Positions 25,467 to 34,374 of a stretch of DNA of 47,335 nucleotides are shown piece after piece. Source of the DNA: an uncultured Verrucomicrobiota bacterium (GTDB lineage Bacteria; Verrucomicrobiota; Verrucomicrobiia; Limisphaerales; UBA1412); NCBI GenBank assembly GCA_944389455.1, contig CALXMK010000019.1, forward strand, positions 1 to 47,335, in the 5' to 3' direction. The notes under the pieces were generated by a model, which was not told the origin of the DNA, searched no databases, and saw nothing but the letters and a program-made list of their open reading frames with translations. Numbering within the stretch: position 1 is the stretch's first letter; every line of letters starts with the position of its first letter. Position numbers and translations under genes: made by a program.

Positions 25467-25584
25467 TTTCTTATCTCTTCTCCCGGAAATTTCTTCCCCT
25501 TCTGTTTTACCAAACTTATGCTCTCTTGGCCAGCCGCAGAGGATTTCTACTTGTCAGCAGCAAGGGATTTTCTCTATCATACGG

Positions 25585-25617
25585 TTGATGAGATCGCTGA
25601 CCCACTTTTATAAAGTG
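25585..25617 (+). promoter_or_regulatory. promoter with a palindrome over the -10 box, SGNH hydrolase gene
   Basis: TTGATG (25585-25590), 18-bp spacer and TATAAA (25609-25614). The perfect inverted repeat CACTTT-TAT-AAAGTG (25603-25617) covers the -10 box and could be an operator. A second TATAAT at 25637-25642 lacks a good -35. Confidence 0.5.
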
Positions 25618-25661
25618 TGTAAAACGCGCTCTACACTATAATCAATTCAATTTATTCTAAT

Positions 25662-26432
25662 ATGAAAAACACACGAAGAGAATTTCTTAAAACCGGAATG
25701 CTCGCCGGACTCGGATCTCTGATGATTCCTGAAATTGCCAAAGCCGCAGCAGCCGAGAATAAAACATCATCAAACTCTAAAATCACTCTTTCTAAGGAAT
25801 CGGTTATCTTATTCCAGGGAGATTCTATCACCGACTGCTTCCGAGATAAAAACAGTTCTCAATGCAATACCCAGCAAGAATTCGGGACTGGTTATGTCCT
25901 CTTTACCGCCACTCAGCTGATGGAACGCTGGGCTGCCCTCCAACCTAAAATTTACAATCGGGGCATCAGCGGACATAAAGTCTTCCAATTGCGCGAACGT
26001 TGGGATAAAGACTGCATCAATATTAAACCGGATGTTCTGAGTATTCTTATCGGAGTCAACGATTACTGGCATACCTTAAGCCATAACTACACCGGAACTC
26101 TTGAAACTTACGATAAGGATCTCCGCTCTCTCCTGGAATACACCAAGGAAAAACTTCCTAAAACTCAGTTGGTCCTCTGTGAACCCTTTACACTTAAAGG
26201 AGGCAGTGCGATTGATCCTGCCAAGTGGTATCCTATGTTCGACGAATATCGCGCCGCTGCTCAAAAAATAGCCGAAGACTTCAAAGCTATTTTTGTTCCT
26301 TTCCAAGCCGCTTTCGACAAAGCGGTTCAACTGGCTCCCGATCGTTATTGGTCCTCCGACGGAGTTCATCCTGATCTCCCTGGACGCCAACTCATGGCTA
26401 ATCTCTGGATGGAAGTTACCGGATTAAAATAA
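25662..26432 (+). CDS. Tat-exported SGNH/GDSL hydrolase
   Basis: 256 aa. A Tat signal (TRREFLKTGMLAGLGSL) is followed by an SGNH fold: block I FQGDSITDCF with Ser55, block II RGISGHKVFQ, block III IGVNDYW with Asn133, and block V SSDGVHPD with the Asp and His. All four family residues are present. It is probably a periplasmic esterase acting on acylated glycans, in line with the other exported carbohydrate proteins nearby. It is monocistronic, with a terminator at 26465-26508. Confidence 0.9.
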   Translation: MKNTRREFLKTGMLAGLGSLMIPEIAKAAAAENKTSSNSKITLSKESVILFQGDSITDCFRDKNSSQCNTQQEFGTGYVLFTATQLMERWAALQPKIYNRGISGHKVFQLRERWDKDCINIKPDVLSILIGVNDYWHTLSHNYTGTLETYDKDLRSLLEYTKEKLPKTQLVLCEPFTLKGGSAIDPAKWYPMFDEYRAAAQKIAEDFKAIFVPFQAAFDKAVQLAPDRYWSSDGVHPDLPGRQLMANLWMEVTGLK

Positions 26433-26464
26433 TCTCGTCTCCAATTAGCCTACAAAACTGAAGC

Positions 26465-26508
26465 AAGAGGGTAAAGCTGAAGATATTTCGCCTTGCCCTC
26501 TTTCATTT
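26465..26508 (+). terminator. Rho-independent terminator of the SGNH hydrolase gene
   Basis: AAGAGGGTAA pairs with TTGCCCTCTT (one T-G pair), with further pairing AGC/GCC-side inside, followed by TTTCATTTTA on the plus strand. Confidence 0.7.
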
Positions 26509-26872
26509 TAAGGTATTCTTACGTTTACGGTTTCCAGTGGACTCGCCGGATAACACTCTCATAAGCAAAAGTCCGGCAAATAATTCGCTGCCATTCTACC
26601 AATAAAACTGTCGGAGTATCGGCATACTTTCAACTGAAAAAATTGATTCCACCGACAAAATCACCTTAAATATTGCGGAAAACTCTCGATTGACTTTGAG
26701 GAAAAATCAGCTCATTATCTGTCCGGTGAAAAGATAAAATCTCTTCACCAAAACAGAGTGAGGATCTCTCCGACTCTCCTCTCCAATCGCGAGTGAAACT
26801 ACATCCTTCTCACTTAATACACTCCGTTGAAAACGCCCCCTTTAATAGGAATTCGGATAATCTCCATTAAAT
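26509..26872. other. intergenic region upstream of the ThrE-type operon
   Basis: About 360 bp without a credible gene. TTGACT (about 26692) followed at 17 bp by CATTAT is the best promoter-like pair but lies about 160 bp before the first gene. No riboswitch or T-box pattern was recognised. Confidence 0.4.
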
Positions 26873-27685
26873 ATGGCAAATAAGTTTTTAAGCGATTTAC
26901 TACGTCAAAAACAAATGGATAGTCCTAAAGAGATATTATCAGAGGTAGGAGATTTTATCTCCGAATATTCTTCCCACTTGATGGGATGCGGAGTACATAC
27001 CTCTCGGGTCATTCGCAATGCTAAACGCATAGGAAACTCATTCGGTTATGCCGTAACGCTAAGTGTTTTCCAAAAAAATATTATCCTGACAGTAGCCGAT
27101 TTGGAAAAACACGAACATTATAATAAAGTAATAGACATTCCGGAGCTTCCCATCAGCTTTGAACACAATTCAGAATTAAGCACTCTGAGTTGGGAAACAT
27201 ACGATCGGCACCTTTCCCTCTCAGCATTGCGAAGAAAATATCTTCGAATCCTCCGCCGCCCGGCCATTCATCCCTTTTTTGTACTAATCATGACCGGTCT
27301 GGCCAACGCTTCTTTCTGTCGCCTCTTTGGAGGAGATTGGCTATCCATGGGAATCGTTCTCACCTCTACAATCACTGGTATGTTTCTAAAGCAGCAAATG
27401 AGCAAAGAGGGTATAAACCCCTACTTGGTATTCATTGTTTCAGCCTTTGTAGCCTCATTATGTTCCTCCAGCTCACTAATTTTTGATACAACTTCTGAGA
27501 TTGCTCTTGCAACCAGTGTTCTCTATCTCGTTCCAGGAGTACCTCTTATAAATGGAGTAATAGATATTGTTGAAGGCTATATATTAACCGGTTGCGCTCG
27601 ATTAATTCACGCCTTGCTGCTGATTCTCTGCATTGCCACCGGACTCTCATTCACCTTATTATTAGTAAAGGATAATCTCTTATGA
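26873..27685 (+). CDS. ThrE-type threonine/serine exporter, N-terminal (DUF1212) subunit
   Basis: 270 aa. The soluble part contains GCGVHTSRVIRNAKRIGNSFG, the conserved signature of the ThrE (DUF1212) family. From about residue 130 it has five hydrophobic helices (IHPFFVLIMTGLANASFC, GIVLTSTITGMFL, YLVFIVSAFVASL and others). The transporter is split into two subunits, and this is the large half. Its stop overlaps the next start (ATGA). It probably exports small amino acids or dicarboxylates; substrate unproven. Confidence 0.85.
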   Translation: MANKFLSDLLRQKQMDSPKEILSEVGDFISEYSSHLMGCGVHTSRVIRNAKRIGNSFGYAVTLSVFQKNIILTVADLEKHEHYNKVIDIPELPISFEHNSELSTLSWETYDRHLSLSALRRKYLRILRRPAIHPFFVLIMTGLANASFCRLFGGDWLSMGIVLTSTITGMFLKQQMSKEGINPYLVFIVSAFVASLCSSSSLIFDTTSEIALATSVLYLVPGVPLINGVIDIVEGYILTGCARLIHALLLILCIATGLSFTLLLVKDNLL

Positions 27686-28173
27686 TTGCATGGAATATTC
27701 TTTCCGACGCCCTCTTTGCCGCTTTGGCTGGTATCGGTTTTGGAGCGATTTCAGACCCGCCGATGCGTGCTTTTCGCTTTATTGCCATCCTTGCTGCTGC
27801 AGGACACTCTTTTCGTTACATTTTGATGACATTTGCCGGAGTGGAAATTTCCCTGGGATCTCTCGCCGGGGCCTTGCTTATTGGTTTCGGTGGACTATGG
27901 CTCGGAAAAATTGCACGCACTCCAATGACGGTTCTCTGTATTCCAGCTCTCCTTCCGATGATTCCAGGTAAATTTGCCTATAACATGGTTTTTTCTTTAA
28001 TCATGTTTCTGCAAAACATGGAATCATCTTCGCAAAGAGCTTTATATATGGATATGTTCTTCTCCAATATGGTAATTACCGGTTCGGTCGTTTTCGTATT
28101 AGCTGCCGGAGTAACAGTTCCCATGCTCATCTTCCCCAAGAGAGCATTCTCTTTAACCAGAAAAAAGCGGTAA
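27682..28173 (+). CDS. ThrE_2-type exporter subunit (DUF3815)
   Basis: 163 aa, four to five membrane helices. LPMIPGKFAYNMVF and the opening WNILSDALFAALAGIGFGAI fit the small ThrE_2/DUF3815 subunit, which pairs with DUF1212 proteins. It overlaps the preceding gene by 4 nt (ATGA), indicating coupled translation in 1:1 fashion. Confidence 0.85.
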   Translation: MIAWNILSDALFAALAGIGFGAISDPPMRAFRFIAILAAAGHSFRYILMTFAGVEISLGSLAGALLIGFGGLWLGKIARTPMTVLCIPALLPMIPGKFAYNMVFSLIMFLQNMESSSQRALYMDMFFSNMVITGSVVFVLAAGVTVPMLIFPKRAFSLTRKKR

Positions 28174-28174
28174 C

Positions 28175-28903
28175 ATGATGGAAATTTTCTGGAAAACAAT
28201 CGGCTTATATAACTCCTCAACCTGGGTTTATCAGATTTTTATCATAATAGCAGGCATCCTAAGCACAATCTTTTTAATTAAAAAGAATGGACGCAGAAGC
28301 GCTATCGCTATGAAGCTCTTCCTGATTGTCCTATACCTCTGGATCTCCGTTGTTTATTTCTATATCTATTGTGAGGAAAGGAATTACAATGAACTCATGT
28401 CTCTGTTCTGGGGAGTTCTCGCCGCTACATGGATATGTGATTTAATAATCGGATATACGACTTTTGAACGCTCATCCAGCCATTCTAAATTAGCTTATCT
28501 CCTCCTGATCATGCCTTTTCTCTACCCGGTGACATCCCTATTGCAAGGTAAATCATTTCCAGAAATAACATCTCCGGTCATGCCCTGTTCGGCAGTAGTA
28601 TTTACTCTCGGAATTCTGCAGCTGTTTTCCAAAAAGATAAATCTATTTCTCATCCTGCTGCTCTGTCACTGGTCCTTAATAGGTCTCTCAAAAACCTATT
28701 TCTTCAATATCCCTGAAGACTTTCTTATGGCCGGAACAACCATACCTGCTATCTATCTATTCTTTAAGCAATACTTCCTCTCCAATCCGCTCACCGTAAC
28801 CAAGCCTCAAATAAAATATATGGACTGGATGCTTATCGGAATTTGCACGGCCGTTGGAGCCATTCTGATAGCAGCTCTCATTATTACTTTATCTCAAAGC
28901 TGA
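28175..28903 (+). CDS. multi-pass membrane protein, DUF6064-like
   Basis: 242 aa with about seven to eight hydrophobic helices and no soluble domain. The opening (MMEIFWKTIGLYNSSTWVYQ) resembles DUF6064 proteins; this is a tentative match. It starts two bases after the ThrE_2 stop, so it is co-transcribed with the exporter and may belong to the same membrane complex. Function is unknown. Confidence 0.65.
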   Translation: MMEIFWKTIGLYNSSTWVYQIFIIIAGILSTIFLIKKNGRRSAIAMKLFLIVLYLWISVVYFYIYCEERNYNELMSLFWGVLAATWICDLIIGYTTFERSSSHSKLAYLLLIMPFLYPVTSLLQGKSFPEITSPVMPCSAVVFTLGILQLFSKKINLFLILLLCHWSLIGLSKTYFFNIPEDFLMAGTTIPAIYLFFKQYFLSNPLTVTKPQIKYMDWMLIGICTAVGAILIAALIITLSQS

Positions 28904-29008
28904 TAATAAATCTGCTTTTAACGATTGACTGCTAACTAAAACTAACTTAATTTGATTTCTCTGTATGTTGTTTTACAACAAATGGAGGAACAAAAAGAAA
29001 TTCAAATC

Positions 29009-29758
29009 ATGAAACGAATCGTATTGGTACGTCATGGCGAAAGCCAGTGGAACAAGGAGAACCGTTTTACCGGATGGACAAATGTAGATTTAAGTCCAAA
29101 AGGCATTGAAGAGGCGGAAAACTCCGGAGCTTTATTAAAACAAGAAGGATTCTCCTTCCAGATGGCTTATACCTCATACTTGAAACGCGCTATCAAGACG
29201 CTCAACTGCGTACTCGATAAAATGGATCAGGACTGGATTCCGGTCCTCAAATCCTGGAGACTTAACGAAAAACATTACGGTATGCTTCAGGGACTTAATA
29301 AAAGCGAAACAGCCGCCAAATACGGAGATGAACAGGTTCACATCTGGAGGCGCAGCTATGATGTCGCTCCTCACGCACTTGCAGAAGATGATCCCCAAAA
29401 CCCGAAAAATGATCCTCGCTACGCGCAGGTTCCTGACGCTTATCTACCTCGCACCGAATCACTAAAAGATGCCATTGCCCGTGTAATGCCCTATTGGGAA
29501 TGCGAGATCTTTCCCCGTCTGAAAGTAATGGATAGCATCCTCGTAGTAGCTCATGGAAACAGTCTAAGAGGCATAGTAAAACACCTCAAAAATATTTCCG
29601 ACTCCGACATCGCCGGATTAAATATACCAACCGCCGTCCCCTATGTCTTCGAGTTCGACAACGAACTCAATCTGAAACGCGATTATTACTTGGGTGACCA
29701 AGATGAAATCCGACGCAAACAGGAAGCTGTGGCTAAACAGGGAAGCGCAGCAAAATAA
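29009..29758 (+). CDS. gpmA: 2,3-bisphosphoglycerate-dependent phosphoglycerate mutase
   Basis: 249 aa from the ATG at 29009. In-frame earlier starts (28952, 28982) add residues not found in the family. The phosphohistidine motif is [10 protein letters not shown] (His9), followed by [10 protein letters not shown], the ERHYG-like [13 protein letters not shown], and the second catalytic histidine in VAHGNSLRG. It interconverts 3- and 2-phosphoglycerate in glycolysis. It follows the ThrE operon by about 100 bp and ends before a strong bidirectional terminator. Confidence 0.95.
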   Translation: MKRIVLVRHGESQWNKENRFTGWTNVDLSPKGIEEAENSGALLKQEGFSFQMAYTSYLKRAIKTLNCVLDKMDQDWIPVLKSWRLNEKHYGMLQGLNKSETAAKYGDEQVHIWRRSYDVAPHALAEDDPQNPKNDPRYAQVPDAYLPRTESLKDAIARVMPYWECEIFPRLKVMDSILVVAHGNSLRGIVKHLKNISDSDIAGLNIPTAVPYVFEFDNELNLKRDYYLGDQDEIRRKQEAVAKQGSAAK

Positions 29759-29904
29759 AGAGAAACGCACCTCTTTCTAACTAACGGTGGAAGTCTTTTC
29801 TATTTTATCAAAAAGATGATCCACTCCCCCTTCAATATGTTTGCAGAAACGGTCTTTAACTATAGAAAAATTGGAACAGTCTCTGCAAGCCGTGAAAAAC
29901 TAAC

Positions 29905-29938
29905 ATATAAAGAGTGACCAGAGAGTCACTCTTTATAT
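29905..29938. terminator. bidirectional terminator between gpmA and rimO
   Basis: ATATAAAGAGTGAC-CAGAGA-GTCACTCTTTATAT, a perfect 14-bp stem with A/T-rich arms on both sides. It serves convergent gpmA (plus) and rimO (minus). The rest of the spacer 29759-30063 holds nothing recognisable. Confidence 0.85.
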
Positions 29939-30063
29939 AAATTGTTCCAATTGTAAATTTGATAATTTTACTCTCTCCGCTTCGCCCCCACTCCACCAAG
30001 GGATACCAACCATAAAATCTCCCAAATAATAAGTTTTAATCTGAAATGTAATTGCAAAACCGA

Positions 30064-31635
30064 TTAGGTTTGGATTCTTTCCAAATATCCCTCTTCGGAA
30101 ACAGCTTCTGCCAAGAGATCGTACTCCCGGCAGTCTATCACTTTCACTCGAATAAATTCGCCTTCTTTAAGTCCTTCTTTCTGCTTAAGATAAACTCTTC
30201 CATCTACGTCAGGAGCGTCTCCTCCTGAACGACAGACCCACCATGATTGATCCAATTCTATGGAACGGTGTGTGCTCCCCCTGGTTTTGCCTGATTCTCC
30301 TGTAAGCACTTGTACTCCGGCCAGCTCTTCCGCTCTAAGCGGCCGCTCTACCAATACCGGCAACTCTTTTCCAATCCAAGATTGATGCTCCTGAAAAGAA
30401 ATCTGGCGCTGAACCTCCATCAGCTTTTCCAATCGACGCCTCTTAACCGCTTCCGTCACTCTGCCGGGCAGGAGTGCCGCCCGTGTTCCTACCTGCGGAG
30501 AATAAGCAAAGACTCCAACTTTCTGAAACTTCTGTTCCCGAACAAAATCCAACAAATAATTGAAATGTTCTTCCGTCTCTCCGGGGAAACCGACAATAAA
30601 TGTAGTCCGTATTGTAGCCAAAGGTATTATATCTCGGATTTTATCCAATAAAGAACGAATCTTCTTCTCTGGAGTGCGGCGATCCATCTTCTCCAAAATT
30701 GTCGGATGAATATGCTGAAGTGGAATATCAAAATATTTCACCGCTTTGCGGCAATCGGCAATCGCTTCGATCAATTCATTGGTCCAATGAGCCGGATGGG
30801 TATAAAGAAGCCGAATCCAAAACTCCCCGTGAATACCATTCATTTTGCGGACAAGGTAAGTCATCAGATTCTTCGCCTCGGTCGGAAGCTTAACCTTTTT
30901 CCTCGACAAATCTGAACCATACCGGGTCGTATCCTGAGAAATAAGATTGATTTCACGGCAGCCATTCTTTACTGCCGCGCGAACTTCCCGAAGAATATCC
31001 TCCGGAAGACGACTGCGATAGCTGCCCCTGATCTGCGGGATAGCACAAAACGAACAAGCATGATTACACCCTTCTGCAATCTTAAGATACTTGAAATAGC
31101 GAGGAGTCAAGTCCAGTCGCAGCGTCTTGGAGTTGTGCAAATAAGTCGGATGAGAACTCACGCTGACATAAGCGGGAGGTAATTCCGGACATTTACTCAA
31201 ATCGGGATATATCTGCTGCAACCCCTGTACCTGCCGGCGACGCTCCATCGCTTTCTGCAAAATTTGAGGAATCTCCTCCAGCTTATCTACTCCCATGAAA
31301 GCATCCACTTCCGGCATCAAACCGGGCAGCTCCTCAGGAAAACGTTGCGGCAAACAACCCGTGACGATAATTGTCTGGCTCTGTCTTCCCTTTTCTCCTT
31401 CTTCATCCTCTTCATTCCCCCGTCGACAGTCGGCCTGAAGAATTGTATTGATGCTCTCCTCTTGCGCTGCCTGGATAAAGGAACAGGTATTAATCAATAG
31501 CACATCCGCATCCTCTGGAACCGTAGTCAACTCCAGGCCGCAGCGTAAAAGCGACCCGAGCATAATCTCGGAATCAACCAAATTCTTGGCACAACCTAGT
31601 GAAATCAACGCCACTTTAACGTGATTATCATTCAT
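30064..31635 (-). CDS. rimO: ribosomal protein S12 methylthiotransferase
   Basis: 523 aa. The N-terminal cluster cysteines are Cys15 (SLGCAKNLVDSE), Cys51 and Cys94. The radical-SAM triad is Cys190-Cys194-Cys197 (EGCNHACSFCAIPQIRG). A C-terminal TRAM domain ends the protein. It adds a methylthio group to Asp89-equivalent of S12. At 523 residues it is about 80 longer than E. coli RimO. Extra segments include an acidic insert at about 71-86 (RRGNEEDEEGEKGRQ) and about 30 residues before the radical-SAM core. AAGGGA precedes the ATG. Confidence 0.93.
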   Translation of the reverse strand: MNDNHVKVALISLGCAKNLVDSEIMLGSLLRCGLELTTVPEDADVLLINTCSFIQAAQEESINTILQADCRRGNEEDEEGEKGRQSQTIIVTGCLPQRFPEELPGLMPEVDAFMGVDKLEEIPQILQKAMERRRQVQGLQQIYPDLSKCPELPPAYVSVSSHPTYLHNSKTLRLDLTPRYFKYLKIAEGCNHACSFCAIPQIRGSYRSRLPEDILREVRAAVKNGCREINLISQDTTRYGSDLSRKKVKLPTEAKNLMTYLVRKMNGIHGEFWIRLLYTHPAHWTNELIEAIADCRKAVKYFDIPLQHIHPTILEKMDRRTPEKKIRSLLDKIRDIIPLATIRTTFIVGFPGETEEHFNYLLDFVREQKFQKVGVFAYSPQVGTRAALLPGRVTEAVKRRRLEKLMEVQRQISFQEHQSWIGKELPVLVERPLRAEELAGVQVLTGESGKTRGSTHRSIELDQSWWVCRSGGDAPDVDGRVYLKQKEGLKEGEFIRVKVIDCREYDLLAEAVSEEGYLERIQT

Positions 31636-31795
31636 ATCTATCCCTTAAACTCTCTCAATACTATCCCATCGTCAACAATTATAAAATTAAAATATTCGTT
31701 CATCATCTTCTAAATATTATTTTCCGCCAGGAGAATCAGACTCAACATTAAAAAAATACAAAATATTATAAATATTGTCAACTCAATACCGAAAG

Positions 31796-31821
31796 AAAAA
31801 GTCTGTTCAAATCGAACAGAC
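31796..31821 (-). terminator. Rho-independent terminator of metY
   Basis: GTCTGTTC-AAATC-GAACAGAC, 8-bp perfect stem; read on the minus strand it is followed by TTTTTCTTT. It lies 44 bp beyond the metY stop. Confidence 0.85.
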
Positions 31822-31864
31822 TCTTTCTCCACTTTATCTATTTTCCGATAAAAAAACGGAACAA

Positions 31865-33166
31865 TTATTGTGCCGCTGCATGAAGGGCCTGATCCATATC
31901 TGCAATAATATCCTCGACATCTTCAATCCCAACAGAAAGACGAATAAAATCCGGAGTGATTCCCACACTCTCCAGCTCCTCATCACTCAATTGTTGATGC
32001 GTGGTTGAACCGGGATGGATAACCAGAGTCTTGGCATCCCCGATATTCGCCAAATGCGAAAGCAACTGTACATGATCGATAAAACGAGCAGAGGCTTCTC
32101 GTCCGCCTTTGACGCCAAAGCCAATCATTCCTCCAAATCCCTTCTTTAAATATTTGGAAGAAACTCCATGATAGGGACTATCCGGAAGCCCGGGATAATT
32201 AACCCAACTGACCAGAGGATGCGTTTTAAGCCACTGGGCTACGGCCATTGCATTAGCAGAATGCCTCTCCTGCCGCAGATGAAGCGTCTCCAATCCCTGT
32301 AGAAGCAGCCATGCGTTAAAAGGAGAAAGACAAGCGCCTGTATCCCTCAAAAGCGAAGAGCGAATCTTGGTCGTAAAAGCGGTGCCATTCTTTCCGCCGT
32401 TACCGGCCAAATCCCAGTAAACCAACCCATGATACCCTTCATCTGGCTCAGTAAACTCAGGAAATTTTCCATTATTCCAGGGGAAATCACCTTTTTCGAC
32501 AATTACTCCAGCCAGAGAAGTCCCATGTCCGCCAATATACTTGGTAGCGGATGTGGCCAACAAATCGGCTCCATAATCAAACGGACGCACTAACCCTACT
32601 CCGATAGTATTATCCACAATCAGGGGGATTCCTGCCTCATGCGCAATCCCGGCAATAACCTCGAAATCAGGAGTATCCAAACGTGGATTGCCGATTGTTT
32701 CAACATAAATCGCCCGAGTCCTCTCCGTCAGTGCCCTCTTAAATTGATCCGGAGACTGAGAATCAACAAAGACAGCCTGACGCCCTAACTTAGGCAATGT
32801 ATAATGGAACATCTGATAGGTTCCCCCGTAGAGATTGTTAGCAGAAACAATCTCATCACCCGGCCCAGTCAGATTCAATACCGCATAAAAAATAGCAGCA
32901 GCTCCGCTGGAAAGAGCCAATGCGGAACTTCCTCCCTCGATAGCTGCAATGCGTTTTTCAAAAACCTCCGTCGTTGGATTCCCAAGACGAGTATAAATAT
33001 TTCCCGGCGTTTTGAGAGCGAAAATATTCGCAGCTTCCTCTACGCTGTTAAACATAAAAGATGTCGTTTGATAGAGAGGAACTGCTCTCGCGCCGGTCAC
33101 GGGATCTGGTTCTTGACCAGCATGAACAGCCAATGTCCCCAAACCTGTTTTGTTTGTAAATTTCAT
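31865..33166 (-). CDS. metY: O-acetylhomoserine aminocarboxypropyltransferase / sulfhydrylase
   Basis: 433 aa from the ATG at 33166; a TTG two codons earlier is not needed. It belongs to the Cys/Met-metabolism PLP family: YTRLGNPTTEVFEKRIAAIE, SSGAAAIF, SANNLYGGT, and SATKYIGGHG with the PLP lysine Lys209. It makes homocysteine from O-acetylhomoserine and sulfide. cysK lies just upstream on the same strand (70 bp gap), forming a sulfur-assimilation pair. No SAM riboswitch was recognised upstream of either gene. Confidence 0.93.
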   Translation of the reverse strand: MKFTNKTGLGTLAVHAGQEPDPVTGARAVPLYQTTSFMFNSVEEAANIFALKTPGNIYTRLGNPTTEVFEKRIAAIEGGSSALALSSGAAAIFYAVLNLTGPGDEIVSANNLYGGTYQMFHYTLPKLGRQAVFVDSQSPDQFKRALTERTRAIYVETIGNPRLDTPDFEVIAGIAHEAGIPLIVDNTIGVGLVRPFDYGADLLATSATKYIGGHGTSLAGVIVEKGDFPWNNGKFPEFTEPDEGYHGLVYWDLAGNGGKNGTAFTTKIRSSLLRDTGACLSPFNAWLLLQGLETLHLRQERHSANAMAVAQWLKTHPLVSWVNYPGLPDSPYHGVSSKYLKKGFGGMIGFGVKGGREASARFIDHVQLLSHLANIGDAKTLVIHPGSTTHQQLSDEELESVGITPDFIRLSVGIEDVEDIIADMDQALHAAAQ

Positions 33167-33199
33167 TTGCAATAAAAATACTTAATAAAATCTTTTATC

Positions 33200-33217
33200 T
33201 CACTCCCAGAGGGGTGA
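33200..33217 (-). terminator. possible weak terminator after cysK
   Basis: TCACTCC-CAGA-GGGGTGA is a 7-bp stem with one T-G pair; on the minus strand it is followed by GATAAAAGATTTT. Partial read-through into metY is likely. Confidence 0.4.
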
Positions 33218-33236
33218 CGAATAGCCTCAGAGAAAT

Positions 33237-34244
33237 CTATGCTTTTTTAGGTTTCGGTTCCGGCGTAAGCTTTAACAATCCGTTCTCAATACACAACTCA
33301 TCCGAATCGATATTGATATTCTCAAAAAGTCGGCTGGAGAGATATCTCTCCGAACAAGACGGAGCGATAACCACTATTCTCTTTCCCTCATTTTCCGGTC
33401 GTGCGGCCAATTTCAGAGCGGCCCAAGCCGCAGCTCCGCTGGAATATCCCACCGGTATTCCATCTTGTTTATTGATTTCCTGACACATCATGGCCGCAGC
33501 CTCATCGGTTACGGTAATCACCTCATCCAAAATACTTCTGTCAAGAATGCTCGGAATAAAACCGGCACCAATTCCCTGAATCCGGTGAGTTCCAGGCATT
33601 CCTCCCGAAAGAACCGGCGACCCGGCAGGTTCTACAGCAACAACTTTTACCTCTGGATTGCGTTCCTTGAGTACCTGCCCCACACCAGTAATCGTTCCTC
33701 CCGTTCCTACAGCCGCGACAAAAATATCCACTTTGCCTTCAGTATCCCACCAAATTTCTTCCGCAGTCGTTTTTCTATGCGCCGCCGGATTGGCCGGATT
33801 GGAAAATTGCATTGGCATATAGCTGTTGGTAATAGCTTTGTGAAGCTCTTCCGCCTTATCAATGGCTCCCTTCATCCCTAATATAGGATCCGTTAAAACC
33901 AGCTTTGCGCCAAGCACCTTAAGCAATTTTTTGCGTTCATTGCTCATACTGCTAGGCATAACCAAGATCATTTGGAATCCATACCTGGCACACACAAAGG
34001 CCAATCCGATTCCAGTATTGCCGCTGGTAGGTTCTATAATTACGGTGCCTTCTCTTACAAGTCCGCGCTTTATGCCATCTTCAATCAGTTCTCTCGCTAC
34101 TCTATCCTTGCTGCTAGAGAGAGGATTCATAAACTCCAGCTTTAAGAGGACTTCAGCCTTAGCTTCATGGTTTTCGGCCGTCTTCTTTAAGCGAACTAGC
34201 GGAGTATTCCCCGTGGTCTCAATAATCGACTCATAAATCTTCAT
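33237..34244 (-). CDS. cysK: cysteine synthase A (O-acetylserine sulfhydrylase)
   Basis: 335 aa. The PLP lysine is Lys46 in NPLSSSKDRVA. TSGNTGIGLA, GTGGTITGVG and the GIGAGFIP active-site loop are conserved. It makes cysteine from O-acetylserine and sulfide. The C-terminal tail of about 30 residues after APSCSERYLSS (ending EPKPKKA) is slightly longer than usual. GGAGAGAAG precedes the ATG at 34244. metY follows downstream. Confidence 0.94.
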   Translation of the reverse strand: MKIYESIIETTGNTPLVRLKKTAENHEAKAEVLLKLEFMNPLSSSKDRVARELIEDGIKRGLVREGTVIIEPTSGNTGIGLAFVCARYGFQMILVMPSSMSNERKKLLKVLGAKLVLTDPILGMKGAIDKAEELHKAITNSYMPMQFSNPANPAAHRKTTAEEIWWDTEGKVDIFVAAVGTGGTITGVGQVLKERNPEVKVVAVEPAGSPVLSGGMPGTHRIQGIGAGFIPSILDRSILDEVITVTDEAAAMMCQEINKQDGIPVGYSSGAAAWAALKLAARPENEGKRIVVIAPSCSERYLSSRLFENINIDSDELCIENGLLKLTPEPKPKKA

Positions 34245-34374
34245 ATCTGAAAAATCTTCTTCTCTCCATTCTTTATTAATCAGCCACTTTTAAACAATAC
34301 ACTCGCTGGACCAATCAAGACCTTAACTCTGATTGACCAACTCTCTTATCCTTTAGAGAAGATGAATAGGTATC

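Noticed and set aside
34245..34374. Inverted repeat (GGTCAATCA / TGATTGGTC) after the alpha-CTD/sigma4-like gene as a terminator or riboswitch before cysK
   Set aside because: Pairing needs two G-U pairs and no T run follows; no SAM- or cysteine-type riboswitch core was recognised.
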